Part shown: positions 11,573-22,902 of the stretch, in pieces
Position numbering within the stretch: position 1 is the stretch's first letter
Layout: each line of letters opens with the position of its first letter
NCBI GenBank assembly: GCA_030407315.1
Contig: JALQPE010001681.1
Location: 55,656-119,655 of the forward strand
Direction of reading: 5' to 3'
Source: Asparagopsis taxiformis
Taxonomy: Eukaryota > Rhodophyta > Florideophyceae > Bonnemaisoniales > Bonnemaisoniaceae
Length of the DNA: 64,000 nucleotides
Translations under genes and position numbers: made by a program
The notes under the pieces: generated by a model
Databases searched by the model: none
What the model was told of the DNA's origin: nothing
The model's input: only the letters and a program-made list of their open reading frames with translations

Positions 11573-11840
11573 ATGCAGATATTCGTCTTCTAGCATTGTC
11601 AGAACACATTCGTATAACCACATTTGGAGAACCTGAGCCCAGAGCTATCGGTTTTGGCGGGAGCTAAGCCATATCTCATATAATCAGTAACTACTTCCCG
11701 CCAGCTGAGTGGTGGAACCCCTGCTATTTCTACCAACGAGACATACGGGGTGTCAACTCGGCAATCGTATATGATTTGGGTGCTAAATTTATTCAAGAGA
11801 CGAATGGGCTTCGAAAAGGAGCCCAACAACGTCTTCTTGT

Positions 11841-12330
11841 GATCCATGGGTATAGGACTATTCTATTCTTCTCCAGGCTTCCACCGTAGCCGCCTCCTCC
11901 GCCTCCGTTAATGGAAAGAATATCCGAACCGCACCTCAACATGTTCTTCTTGTGATCCATGGGTACTGACATCTCACATGCTCTCCAGGCTTCCACCGTA
12001 GCCGCCTCCTCCGCCTCCGTTAATGGATCGAATATCCGAACCGGACCTGAACATGCTTTTCTTCTCATCCATGGGTACTGACATCTCCAAGATGTGAGTC
12101 ACATGTTCTCCAGGCTTCCTCCGTAGCCGCCTCCTCCGCCTCCGTTAATGGCAACAATATCCGAACCGGACCTGAACATGTTTTTCTTCTCATCCATGGG
12201 TACTGACATCTCACATGTTGAACATGTGAGATGTCAGTACCGGAGAAGTTCTCCGGGCTTCCTCCGTAGCCACCTCCTCCACCTCCGTCTGTGGGAATCA
12301 ACACAATATCACCACTGCGTCTTACCTCAC
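11841..12330. repeat. Tandem repeat, four ~112-125-base units
   Basis: CATCCATGGG or GATCCATGGG recurs at 11841, 11954, 12066 and 12191. Each is followed by TACTGACATC, a CTCCAGGCTTCC(A/T)CCGTAGCC block, CCTCCTCCGCCTCCGTTAATGG and AATATCCGAACC. Minus-strand frames through it give glycine-rich peptides, but these are by-products of the repeat; I call no gene. Confidence 0.75.
12199..12241. repeat. Perfect 21-bp inverted repeat (hairpin)
   Basis: Arms 12199-12219 and 12221-12241 are exact reverse complements with a one-base spacer. It lies in the fourth unit of the tandem array; the other units have only one arm. Confidence 0.85.
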
Positions 12331-12756
12331 ATCCACATCTCTCCGGGATGAAAACGGACGGACGACATAGGGTTTGTAGACGTTTAGAATCTTGTTAGAA
12401 AAAAGTAAACGAAAGAGAACTTCTCTTTCATTGAATGACATCTCGTCCCTGTCGCAATATGTTCCATTTTCAATTTCTCGGGTTGCGCACCCATCATGGG
12501 TGATCAAGGCCTGGATCGAACCCTCCGAGGGTCTTCGATGGATAGGACAGATAGTGGAAGGCTTTTAAGCCTGTGACCAAGCGGCTATTGATTAATCAAT
12601 TATTGGTTGGAGGAAGGAAATTACAGAGGAAATATAGCTGAGTACGGTGCTCGCGATAGCTGTTAGGTTAAAGTCAAATATGTTTTTCGATTATTTTTCG
12701 TACGGAAATGCCTTGCAAAAGACGATCCTTTGTCGTTCTCCTGGAGGGAGTCCGAT

Positions 12757-13739
12757 TGTGCCGTACGGCACACCCCCATCTCAAAAACATGTTCACATGT
12801 GCATGTTTTTGAGAATAGCCCAAATTTTAATTCAAATCAGGGTGTCTAATTTGGCCACAACGGCCCCAGGAACCGGCCGCCGCCCCGACCGGGGTCATCA
12901 CTGGCTTCTGTAAGCACCAACTGTAAGGCTAAATGGCGTCTGACGAAGGGTCAATTTCAGGCTCAATACGCCAGGGACAGGTCTTGGTCCTTGTTCCATC
13001 ATGGTCCCACCCCACTCTCTCACGACCAACCTGAAATGCACGTCCGGTGGATGTCCAGCTCGATTGCACTGCTGGCCAGCCCGGAAATTCTAAAATTTCG
13101 GGCACAAAAAAATTGTAAAAAATCAACGATTTCAGCGGGTCGTTTGTGCCGTACGGCACACCCCCATTTCAAAAACATGTTCACATGTGCATGTTTTTGA
13201 GAATAGCCCAAATTTTAATTCAAATCAGGGTGTCTAATTTGGCCACAACGGCCCCAGGAACCGGCCGCCGCCCCGAGCGGGGTCATCACTGGCTTCTGTA
13301 AGCACTAACTGTGAGGCTAAATGGCGCCGAAAGATGGGTCGATTGCAGGCTTCAAGCCTAAGTTATGCTAGGGAGAAATCTTCTTCCGTGTTTCATCATG
13401 GTCCCGCCTTACTCCCTCAACAGAAACACTACTCACCCATCACGTTACTCATATTCCGTGCACTTTATATTAGTAGTGAACCCGCCTGCTTAGTTGCTGC
13501 AATGCGTGGATGTAGGCAGCACACGACCAACCTGAAATGGACGTCCGGTGGATGTCCATCTCAGATGCACTGCTGGCCAGCCCAGAAATTCTAAAATTTC
13601 GGGCACAAAAAATCTTGCAAAAATCAACGATTTGGGCGGGTCGATTGTGCCGTACGGCACACCCCCATCTCAAAAACATGTTCACATGTGCATGTTTTTG
13701 AGAATAGCCCAAATTTTAACTCAAATCAGGGTGTTCCCC
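12757..13739 (+). repeat. Three same-orientation copies of the element terminus
   Basis: GTGCCGTACGGCAC occurs at about 12765, 13147 and 13648, each time inside a copy of the 11393-11572 terminus. The first copy is partial (12757-12839); the others are near full (about 13050-13227 and 13548-13729). After the first two copies comes the same ~100-base tail starting GGGTGTCTAATTTGGCC. No partner left ends are nearby, so these are solo or tandemly amplified ends, not complete elements. Confidence 0.75.
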
Positions 13740-14078
13740 GGATAAAGGGGTGCTCGCAGCCGCCCCAAAAGCCGCCTAGCTTGACAGCTGTAATTTTAAC
13801 ACATTACACATCAAGGACACTGCCTGCTTCACGCCACCTCGTCAGGTTTCGAGAGCCCGACTCGGGCCCGTTCCGAACGGACACTCACATCTCGATTGCC
13901 TGTCTTGCATTCCAGCGGTCACGATAGGTGTGTACCTAACAAAATTTCGGTTCTATTGTGTTATTATTTCCAGCGATTGGCGTTCACGACCATTCTTCAA
14001 CTTAACGTGAAACATACCATCCACATCACTCGAATACGTCAACGTCAACCATCTCTTTTCCTTTCCAACTCAACAACC

Positions 14079-17000
14079 ATGGCGGATACGCATTTCAGCA
14101 GTTTGTTTTCAACGGTTTGCGGCGATCAAGTGAGCGCGTCAGCGGAGTCGCGCGGACTCAAGCGCGGCGTCGATGTCGACTTGTTTGCGGACGTGGACGG
14201 TGCGGCTGTGCATATTGGGACGGCTTCGGTGAGCACTGCTGGTGGCGATGTTGGCCTTCCGCGCACGCTGCACAACCACAAGCTGCCGGAAACCGACGAG
14301 GCGGACTATATCGTCGTGCGCAACATTGCGACTAAGGACAAGTTCAAGGACCTCCCGTTCCCGTACATGTTTGATGGCGCCGAGGGACCGCCGGAGACGA
14401 TGGGTGGAGCATACGCCGCGGCGTTTTACCCTTGGGATACTCGGATGATGCGCCCCGCTGCGGAGGATGGCCCTAGCGACATTCGTACCCCTGCTGCAGC
14501 GTCAAACTTCAACGCAGCGACGAACCAGGCCAGCTCGGGACGGATGCCCAGTACCGGTCCAGCAGGCGAAATCACTGGTTCGGGGGGTACGAAGCATCCA
14601 GCACGCTCCGTCCCGGTTTCGGGAGGCACGAAGCGCCCTGCTCGCTCTGCCAGAGCCTCCAGTGGAGGCACGAAGCACCCTGCTCGCTCCAACGTCACCG
14701 AAGCTACTACGCAGGACGTAACCGAGGTGGACGATGAACCGGAGGTGGCGGAAAGCATTCGTGAGCAGCAGGGGACGCAAATTATGGTGCCCAAGTTTGT
14801 GACGTCGGATTACGTCGGAGAAGGAGCGACTGTGTTGGTGAGGCAGCTAGTGGAACCGGCCGTGACCCTTCGGGATGTGAAAGAAGACCACGTGGAGGAC
14901 CTGCGCAACAATATGTTGGCTGTGGGGTATGTGAGCTCTTCGCGTATCACTGTGACGGTGCTGAGGTCGCAGAACACGCATCTGTCCGCCGACACGCGTC
15001 TGTTCCAGAATGGCAAATTCCATACCAATGCGAACGTGACCGTGATCGACGGACTGCATCGTCTGAATGCTATGCATAGCATTGCGGATGACTTCACGCG
15101 CCTCACCCGTATGCACAGAACCAAGCTGCCACAGGACGCAAACCGCTTGCGCTGGGTTACTCAGCCTCTGGATTTGTACTACCTTCGCCGCAAGGACGAC
15201 AGTGATCTTCAGCCTCATGAGATCATCCACAAGAGTGCAGAGTCGAACCATACGACTGGGACGCAACTGACGGAGCGCTCCCTGGTTCGAATCTTGTCGT
15301 CCATCCAGCAGTTCATCCGTACGATTGCTGTTGCAAACAACGTGGAAAACGCTGGCGACTTGCGTGAGTCTGATGTCATCCGAACATTGTTCGAGGCGCA
15401 GTTCATGGGGATGATGAATTCGACGAACACGGCTCGGCGGTGGACGCGTTTGGCTATAGCAACGCTGAAGCATCCTGTTCTCGACGACGTGTTGCGTGAG
15501 CTGAACAATTCCGAGCGCCGCAACGAGATTGGGATAACGCACCTGGACCACAAGATAGTGCGCGAGTTGCTGGAAGAAAACTTTGTCTTCGTCTTGCGTG
15601 GTCTTTCGGAGTACTTGAACCCTGCTCATGGCGGACGTCCGGATGGACGCTTTGACGTGAACGACTTTTATACATACGTCCGTCGCGTGACTGCAATAGC
15701 AAATTCTCTGTACGCGGCGTTTGGGCGCCCAAAGAGTATTATGCGCAAGTCATTTCTGAGCACAGAGATGGCAATTGGGTCGGTTAAGCAGCCGAAGGAG
15801 TTGCAATGGCATCTCACCAATGCCATTGCAATGTATAGAGGGGACGACCGGAGCAGTGAGGTTCGAATGAGACGGAGAACCACGCGTTTACAGGATTTGG
15901 AAACGAACTTGAAAGAGTTTTTCAATCCGACATTGAAGAAGAAGACTAAGGCTCGACGCAAACGCCGCCCTTCTGCTGCCAATGTGAGACTCACTCACAA
16001 GAAGCAGCGGAATGTCGAACATGAGCCTGCTTCGCATGGCATCCGCCGCCGTTCACAGCGACTTCGCTCGACGGGGAGCACACGCCTCGAGGAAGAAGAG
16101 CCGGTTGTGGTACAACAATCCGCCGGGGAAGAAGAGCAGGCCGTTGTTGATAAACCCACCGATCAACAACAAGCCACTGCTTCCGGTGATGAGGTTGACG
16201 AAGACTCCGCCCGTTCCCCCGATTCTGCCGTTGAGATTGTCCCCCAAGATAACCAACGTGCTGGTGCGACTCCCTCCAATCAAGAATCTGTCCATACCGC
16301 TTCGGACGAGGAAGACAAACAGGGTGCAGACGAGGGCCAAGTCGAAAGCAAGGGGGTCCGCGAAGTGACAATTACATTCACTGTTCCGGAAGGAGTGGAA
16401 GTCGATGAAGACGGTTACATCGTTCGTGACTCTCCTTCTGAAGACGACCTCCTCTTCGACGACCGTATGCCGTCTCTTCCTGACGATTTCGAAGACCGAG
16501 CCGAAGGGCATCATCTGGCGCAGCGTCCCGCGGATGTCATCGCATCGGTGAGGGTTGGCTGTCTGCCCCCGATTGAGCTCAGGTTGTTATTGGAGAGTGT
16601 GGAAATCGATGAGGAGGGCAGAGAGGTGAGGTATTTGAAGCAAGTGGCGATGGACCCTGTGTTTGAGGGGCTGCATATTCCGGAACAACATCGGGCTCGT
16701 CATCTTGTTTTGGAGATCGACACCATCTATCCGATGTTTTTCGCAGCGTGGAAGATGGCTGCCAAGGCGATGTGTGAGCCTACATCGACGTTTCTACCCT
16801 CGAGGCTGGACTTCGCCCAGGTTGCGCGAATGTCTACAAGCTGGAAGGATTCGTATGAGGCCGGCACTGGTATGGCGTACTTCCACAATTGCCGAACGGA
16901 AATCAACGAGCGAGGGTATACGGTGATGCACAATTTCGCGGATGTAAGCTACCTCGATGCGTCGGACAAGTTCCCATTTGACTTGGGTCTCATGGAAGAA

Positions 17001-18014
17001 ATTCCTAACCAGGAATTGTTTGGGTACTTTTTGGGAACGTGGGAGGGGGAGGAGGTGCACAAGGACCCTGGGAACCGGAAGCTGTGGAGTCCCATTGTCA
17101 ATACAGGGGACGATGAAACAGATGAGAAGAACCGGAATGAGGGGAGGGCTCGCTTCACGTCTACGCGCCACTGCCTGGTTGACTATGCCGAGAACGACGA
17201 GACGCATATCGACCGGTTCAAGTTTGTGACGCGGCGAGCCCTGCTGGATGTGTGGTTGGGAATCCTTGTCCGGCTGATAGGGCTGGAGGAGTGCGGTTTA
17301 CCGGGAGAAAAACTTGTCATGCCGGCATCTGGGGGACGGTTTTTGATAACGGGAAAGGGGTGTCCTCGGCAGGTCCCACACAATGATTTCCCTGTTCCTC
17401 CTCGCGACCGCAAAGATCAACTTCCGCGTTACTTTGTTATTGCCAACGGAGATGACCCATTCCCTATCTGGGTGTGTCCAGGGTCCCACAAGTACGTCTT
17501 TTCCAAAGCGCTGGAATTAGATATGTACGCCAAGACGATGAAGCTGAAGAAGGTAATCGTTCCGCCACGTTCAGTCTTCATCGGTCACGGCCATGTACAA
17601 CATGCCGGGTCAGGGCATGTCGACAGAGTTGTGTCACACACGACAACGAGGTATCACACGTATTTCAGGAATGCGTCGTATCCGATTCCCGACAATGTTT
17701 CGTTTGGTTTCATCAGGCGGTTGGGATTCGAAGAAGAAGTAATCGCCAATGCTCCGCGCCGGTCTGCAAGGCAAAGTCAACCGGCACCTGTCAATGTTCG
17801 CCACAAGACAGTTGTTCCCATCCCGGTCAAGAAAGATCGTAGGCCGAAGACAGGGCAGCTCGGAATGATGCGGATGAAGACGACAGAACCTCGCAAGGAT
17901 ATAATGCACACACGGAGTGGGGCCCCGGTAGTGCCTCTTCTGCCGGGAGAACCTGGATATCTAGTTCACTATCATAGTGAGGACGAAGAGGAAGAACAGT
18001 TTTCCGACGGCTAG
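14079..18014 (+). CDS. ParB-like domain plus 2OG-Fe(II) dioxygenase protein (1311 aa)
   Basis: The start at 14079 has a good context (ACCATGG). Residues ~170-205 hold three copies of an SGGTK-(H/R)-PARS repeat. A ParB/sulfiredoxin-like domain spans about 255-400, with its DGLHR motif at 324-328. A basic and then acidic low-complexity linker follows (~600-830). The C-terminal third starts a dioxygenase-like fold with GYTVMHNF, then HND (metal ligands His1101 and Asp1103), a distal HAG with His1175, and Arg1191 as candidate 2-oxoglutarate binder. Such enzymes oxidise substrates using Fe(II), O2 and 2-oxoglutarate. TET/JBP, AlkB and PhyH families are all possible, and I cannot choose between them. 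The same order, ParB then dioxygenase, occurs in the genes at 29404 and 34574. It is an unbroken frame, flanked by direct copies of the 7434-11572 terminus. DNA or histone demethylation is inference. Confidence 0.75.
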   Translation: MADTHFSSLFSTVCGDQVSASAESRGLKRGVDVDLFADVDGAAVHIGTASVSTAGGDVGLPRTLHNHKLPETDEADYIVVRNIATKDKFKDLPFPYMFDGAEGPPETMGGAYAAAFYPWDTRMMRPAAEDGPSDIRTPAAASNFNAATNQASSGRMPSTGPAGEITGSGGTKHPARSVPVSGGTKRPARSARASSGGTKHPARSNVTEATTQDVTEVDDEPEVAESIREQQGTQIMVPKFVTSDYVGEGATVLVRQLVEPAVTLRDVKEDHVEDLRNNMLAVGYVSSSRITVTVLRSQNTHLSADTRLFQNGKFHTNANVTVIDGLHRLNAMHSIADDFTRLTRMHRTKLPQDANRLRWVTQPLDLYYLRRKDDSDLQPHEIIHKSAESNHTTGTQLTERSLVRILSSIQQFIRTIAVANNVENAGDLRESDVIRTLFEAQFMGMMNSTNTARRWTRLAIATLKHPVLDDVLRELNNSERRNEIGITHLDHKIVRELLEENFVFVLRGLSEYLNPAHGGRPDGRFDVNDFYTYVRRVTAIANSLYAAFGRPKSIMRKSFLSTEMAIGSVKQPKELQWHLTNAIAMYRGDDRSSEVRMRRRTTRLQDLETNLKEFFNPTLKKKTKARRKRRPSAANVRLTHKKQRNVEHEPASHGIRRRSQRLRSTGSTRLEEEEPVVVQQSAGEEEQAVVDKPTDQQQATASGDEVDEDSARSPDSAVEIVPQDNQRAGATPSNQESVHTASDEEDKQGADEGQVESKGVREVTITFTVPEGVEVDEDGYIVRDSPSEDDLLFDDRMPSLPDDFEDRAEGHHLAQRPADVIASVRVGCLPPIELRLLLESVEIDEEGREVRYLKQVAMDPVFEGLHIPEQHRARHLVLEIDTIYPMFFAAWKMAAKAMCEPTSTFLPSRLDFAQVARMSTSWKDSYEAGTGMAYFHNCRTEINERGYTVMHNFADVSYLDASDKFPFDLGLMEEIPNQELFGYFLGTWEGEEVHKDPGNRKLWSPIVNTGDDETDEKNRNEGRARFTSTRHCLVDYAENDETHIDRFKFVTRRALLDVWLGILVRLIGLEECGLPGEKLVMPASGGRFLITGKGCPRQVPHNDFPVPPRDRKDQLPRYFVIANGDDPFPIWVCPGSHKYVFSKALELDMYAKTMKLKKVIVPPRSVFIGHGHVQHAGSGHVDRVVSHTTTRYHTYFRNASYPIPDNVSFGFIRRLGFEEEVIANAPRRSARQSQPAPVNVRHKTVVPIPVKKDRRPKTGQLGMMRMKTTEPRKDIMHTRSGAPVVPLLPGEPGYLVHYHSEDEEEEQFSDG

Positions 18015-18289
18015 ATATCTTAACAACAACTACTTTAGCAAACAATTATCGAGAATATAATCATCTCCTTTATCACTTTCAATCTATGAACCTACTATAA
18101 TGCACTTCCGTTCCATGCTTTCAAACTAGATTGTCCATTCCCTAGTGGGTTGGAGCATGATTTCCAGGACGATTCCCTCACATCTCTAGACTCGATGGTC
18201 TATGCTAGAAATAGCAGAACAATTGGGTTTATACGTGCTTCATCGCCAACTTGCTTCTGGTAATGGGTGGACGTGCACGATACACGATC

Positions 18290-18750
18290 AACCTGAAATG
18301 GACGTCCGGTGGATGTCCAGCTCGATTGCACTGCTGGCCAGCCCAGAAATTCTAAAATTTCAGGCAGCAAAAATATTGTAAAAAACCTTGATTTGGGCGG
18401 TCGATTGTGCCGTACGGCACACCCCCATCTCAAAAACATGTTCACATGTGCATGTTTTTGAGAATAGCCCAAATTTTAATTCAAATCAGGGTGTCTCATT
18501 TGGCCACAACGGCCCCAGGAACCGACCGCCGGCCCCGATCGGGGCTATCACTGGCTTCTATAAGCACCAACTGTAAGGCTAAATCGCGTCTCGCGAAGGA
18601 TCGTTTGCAGGCTCAACACGTCAGGGACAGGTCTTGGTCCTTGTTCCATCATGGTCCCGCCCCGCTCTCTCACGACCAACCTGAACTGGACGTCCGGTGG
18701 ATGTCCAGCTCGATTGCATTGCTGGCCAGCCCAGAAATTCTAAAATTACC
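18290..18750 (+). repeat. Further terminus copies plus shared tail
   Basis: A near-full copy of the element terminus lies at about 18300-18488 (GTGCCGTACGGCAC at ~18408). The GGGTGTCT...GGCCACAACGG tail follows at 18488-18585, and a partial inner copy lies at about 18680-18750. All are in the orientation of 12757-13739, so the dioxygenase gene at 14079 sits between direct, not inverted, repeats. Confidence 0.75.
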
Positions 18751-20194
18751 GAAAAATCAATTTGGTGGCCCAGCATCTCCTGTGCCGAAAATTCCAGCAG
18801 TCACTTCTGATATACTATATCGTAGTAGTAGTAGTCTAGACGTGTTTCGCACTTGTACGCATCAGGGAAGGCTGCACGGAAGGTTGAGACTACGCTACTT
18901 GTGTACCGCGTCGTCTGAAATAGCGAGTAGTGTTTGTTGTATAGTTGTGGAGTATGCGTCTAGTGGTTTGTAAAGCTTGCAGAACGGGATAGGGATGTGG
19001 GTGGCCCTATTTTATGAATACATGAGTACCAATATTCAGGGTTGACAAAGCGGAAAGTCATAGGCTCATACATGTTTGAGATTGCATAGTGGAGAAAATA
19101 TTTACATCGAAATTTACATGGAGGAGATGGAGGTTTCAAGGATGAGGTATGAGAGGAAGAAAATTCTTCTGTGGTATGAGGATGTGTTCTAAGGGGGGAT
19201 GGAATCCTGGGATGGTACAGGGGGAGGTGGAAATGTACGGAGTGCGGGTTTAGAATGGAGTGTGATTCGGAGAGGAGTGCCGAAAAGCATATTATGGGGA
19301 TTTGGGAGACGCTGCGGGGTGTTGGGGTAGTGAGGGCGGAGGAGGTGTTTAGGTGGGACCGTAGGAGGGTGCGGTTGAAGGCGCCGAGAGGAGGGGGTTT
19401 TTAGGAAAGTGAGGAGAAAGAGGCGGGAAGGTCTGTTCTGGCTGTGGTGAGTGGGGATGTGATGGAGAAGAAGGGGGTTATTGTATTTGGGGAGGGAGGG
19501 GAGTGGGAGGAAGGGTGCGAAGTGGGGGGTTGATATGTGTTTCAGAGCGGGAGGTTTCTGGGGAGACGGCGGGGGAGCGGGAGCGTGGGCCAGTTGTGGT
19601 GGTGTATACGGTATCGAAGATGCGGATGGCGTGGGGGCATGGAGCAGCTGAGGGAGGGAGGGGTGGAGCAGGTCGGGTACGGGATGGGGACTGAGAGGTT
19701 TTGGAAGAGTAAGCTGCAGGGGAAGTTTGTGGAGAGGGCGAAGGAGAGGGGTTGAAGGTAGAGGAGAGAGGGTATTGAAGAACAATACGTTGCAAAGGTG
19801 ATGGGGGAGAGCATGGTCGAGGAGATAGGGGTGTTTTTGCCCTATTCTGAGGTAGTACGAGGACTGGTTATACGAAATCTGTACGGTAGAGCAGAAAAGT
19901 AGGTATGGAATGGAGGTGTGCACCGTGGAAGCGGGGATAGGTAGCTAAAAATGCGTGCTAGAGTGGTATTGGGGGTGTTTGAGGTACAGTACGGGGGAGG
20001 TGAGCACCAACTGGAAGGGGGTGTGAGCGAGAGGATGAAAAAATTAAAGACGAAATTGGAGTCGACCGACAAGGAAAAATAGAGTGGTCGCCGTGATGGA
20101 TGCGGACATCCATGTCGAGCACGGCGGCAGAAATTTCTGGGCTCGAAATTTTTGAATTTCTGAACCGGCGCCCGTCCTAGGTGGACATAGACAT
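18751..20194. other. Purine-rich spacer, no credible gene
   Basis: From about 19080 to 20080 the plus strand is strongly G/A-rich. The minus strand stays open for 244 codons (19189-19923), but the product is almost only Pro, Leu, His, Ser and Thr, as expected from the base skew. I see no domain, so I leave it uncalled. Confidence 0.45.
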
Positions 20195-20580
20195 CACTAC
20201 GGTGTTGGGAATGAAAAAAGACAGTAAATTTACTGTCTGAGACAGTAAAAATTACTGTCTGGCCAAGACAGTGCGCGGAGACAGTAAAATTTACTGTCTG
20301 GAAATTTCAGAATACTGCTGCAGCAGTAAACTGGCACGAAATCTGGACAGTACCAAAAACAGTAAAATTTACTGTCCAGAACAGTAAATTTTACTGTCTG
20401 GAAGTGTTGCCGCCAGACAGTATGTGCAGACAGTACATTTTACTGTCTGAGGCAGTACATTGTATTGTATTACTGCACTGTCTGGGGAAATCTGTAGACA
20501 GTAGTGTAGATAGCAAATTGTATTGTCTGCGGGTAGTACCGTGCATTGGTTGACAGCACTGTCTGGTGGAGTGGACTTAG
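20195..20580. repeat. Left CACTA end with ACAGT subterminal repeats
   Basis: The terminal CACTACGGTGTTG is followed by at least ten short inverted units of the type GACAGTAAA-TTTACTGTC with variable spacers. Similar units occur at the other end (44890-45095). Confidence 0.7.
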
Positions 20581-21100
20581 AGGAAATATGGAGCATAGTG
20601 TTAGTGTGAAGGTAAATATTGGAATGGTGTGTGGAATACGACTATAGTAATTGTGATGGTGCTTTACAGATAGTTGGGTGCGGGGAAGCTAGATGCTGAA
20701 TAGGACGTTGTAGAAAGAAGATAGGGAAGATTGAACATATCTCGTTTGTCTCACCGTAAGGAGAGAAAGTACAGAGTAGACTATATTATGTTGAGTTTAG
20801 CATTTCAAATTATACCTATCTATCTTTGCATTGAAAGTGTCGAGTAGAAGACGTCAGTCTGGTAGCGAGGTGTGGTATTCACAGGACGTGGGTGGTAGCA
20901 AAGGAAAGAATACGCACCATCCACCACTAAATTATGAAAAATAACCGTTACGGAGCACCGAGAAGCATTATTATTATGTAGAGTAGAACAGGATGGATGC
21001 ATCCACTGGAATGATATTTGCTACAACACTGCTGTACTAAGCGTGACACCCTTCCTTCAAAGCACTTCTCCTTTTAGCAAACTCCAATTGCAAGTTCAAC
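20581..21100. other. Upstream region of the 508-aa gene
   Basis: AT-rich DNA without a convincing gene. The segment just before the ATG (21040-21100) is pyrimidine-rich, as is usual for these genes' leaders. Confidence 0.35.
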
Positions 21101-22627
21101 ATGAATCCCGAAACCTCCGTGAGCATCGCTGCATTTTCCGAAATAACGCGTGAGGGCTTTTCGAACATCACTGCAGAGCTGAAAGCCCTGAGTGATAAAA
21201 TGGATGCCGTCGAGAAGAGCACCATTCAATTACGCGAGACTCTCGGAAATGTCGCCAAGACTGTCTCCATGCTAAACACCGATATGCAGGAGGTCAAGGG
21301 CATCGTCGATGGGCTTCTGAGCCAGGGACAAGGACATCCGAAGAAGATCGCCTCTGAGAAGGACAGGGAACGTCTCCGCATTGCGCAGGATGCGGAGAAA
21401 TCGTTCACGTTCGAAATGGTGTGTGCTGTGCTGTGTGCTGTTGTTCCAACGTACACGAAGGCAATGGTGGATAAGAGGGATAGGCATTTCAACGGATGCG
21501 AGCTAATCAATACGCTGATGTTCGCCAGGCAGAGCAATGAGCGAAAGGATGTGTTCAATAGGACGCTTGCCGGCCGGAACCACATTGAATTGCGCTGCCA
21601 AGTTGTGACCTCTTTAATCAAGAATACGTGTCAAAACAATTCTTTCAGAGAGGGAGGAGACCGTTCCAGCTCCAATGGAACGTCGGAAGGTATCGAACGG
21701 TGGAGGGCGCGGGGGTATGTGACTACCGGGACCATTGAGGAGACAATTCGCGGAACGGACTCTGCTCGCATGGATGGAATGCATGGGACGTCCGAGGCAA
21801 GTGATGGGGCCGCTCGAAAGCAGAAGCGAAGAAAGGTTGGTGACAATGGGCCGTTGCACAGAAAGGAGGTAGGCATCACTGTGACGAAATCGGCACTCAC
21901 GGCAGTGACCGGGTTTATGAACAAGTCCAGAGATCATGTGCGAAACCGGTTCATCCGAGATCTTGGATTCGTTCTATACAGTGGGTTTCAAGGTTCAGTC
22001 CGCATGGAGCATCATTTGCACGACGGTGGGCTGGACATTGAGTCAGTTCCAAGTCTGTACTCGGCGCAGAGGAAAATGAATGCAGCGGAGCGCGCAGCAA
22101 TGGATGACAAGAATATGAAGATTCTTCGCGACTTCATTGCTGTGCGAAAAGAAATGGTATTCAAAGTCGAGTACGAAGTTCAAATAATTGGAGAACCGGA
22201 CAAGAGGTTTGTGACTAGGAGGATCAATTTAGTAGAGGTTGCACTGAACTTTGCAGTCGCCTACACGCAATGTTCTGATAAGAACATGTTCCTGCGACGT
22301 TCAGAATACTCCTTGCAATTCATCTACATACTTGCATACGGGTTCCGAACGATTTTGAAATTTCAAAGTGGAGCAGAGGTGGGAGGAGCGCAAATCCGGG
22401 AAATCAATGAAGCAGTGAAACTGCTTCTTCCCGGGGAGCGGGTGAGTAGTCGTTTTATGAATGAGGAGGTTTTGACTATATCGCGTGATAGATATGAAGA
22501 ACTGAATGTAGACGATGGAGGGGACTCAGTGCTGGAGGAGAGCTTCAGGTCTATGGAAGAGGACGGAGGAGATGAAGAATATGTGAAGGTATTTGTCGAT
22601 GATGAAATCGAGAATGAAGGGGAGTAG
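21101..22627 (+). CDS. Coiled-coil transposon partner protein (508 aa)
   Basis: Residues ~15-75 form a coiled coil (LKALSDKMDAVEKS region, then further heptads). A basic patch, KQKRRKVG, at about 245 may be a nuclear signal. Around 265-300, KEVGITVTK followed by KSRDHVRNRFIRDLGF matches the KELKVKVTQ...RxR...LGY stretch of the 761-aa protein at 4915-7200, so I take them as distant relatives. The C-terminal ~60 residues are acidic. It is convergent with the 22903-24264 gene across 275 bases. No enzyme motif is visible. By position, close inside a CACTA-like end, it may be the end-binding accessory protein; that is inference. Confidence 0.65.
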   Translation: MNPETSVSIAAFSEITREGFSNITAELKALSDKMDAVEKSTIQLRETLGNVAKTVSMLNTDMQEVKGIVDGLLSQGQGHPKKIASEKDRERLRIAQDAEKSFTFEMVCAVLCAVVPTYTKAMVDKRDRHFNGCELINTLMFARQSNERKDVFNRTLAGRNHIELRCQVVTSLIKNTCQNNSFREGGDRSSSNGTSEGIERWRARGYVTTGTIEETIRGTDSARMDGMHGTSEASDGAARKQKRRKVGDNGPLHRKEVGITVTKSALTAVTGFMNKSRDHVRNRFIRDLGFVLYSGFQGSVRMEHHLHDGGLDIESVPSLYSAQRKMNAAERAAMDDKNMKILRDFIAVRKEMVFKVEYEVQIIGEPDKRFVTRRINLVEVALNFAVAYTQCSDKNMFLRRSEYSLQFIYILAYGFRTILKFQSGAEVGGAQIREINEAVKLLLPGERVSSRFMNEEVLTISRDRYEELNVDDGGDSVLEESFRSMEEDGGDEEYVKVFVDDEIENEGE

Positions 22628-22902
22628 TATCGGATGAAACCGGTTTCGGTATAGTAGACGAAGAATGAAGAAATAAAATTTCTGTTGAGTTGAATTTTGT
22701 AATAGATGGAAGTAGATAGATACGAGACATCAGGAAACCAGTCAGACGATAGTGTCAAGTCGAAGGAATAGCGCAGAGACAGGTAGTGGAATAGTCGAAG
22801 TAGGAAGGGGCGAGGGTATCCGTCTTTACTAGAAATTGATGGCCACAGGAGCTCTAGAATGGAATACCCAGGAACAGGATAACTACGGATAGATGTACTT
22901 TA

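Noticed and set aside
13896..14078. Upstream extension of the 1311-aa protein
   Set aside because: The ATG at 14079 has a much better context, and the 61 extra residues look like translated leader.
19189..19923. 244-codon minus-strand frame
   Set aside because: Composition (Pro, Leu, His, Ser, Thr) follows from the purine skew; no domain, and several frames are open together.
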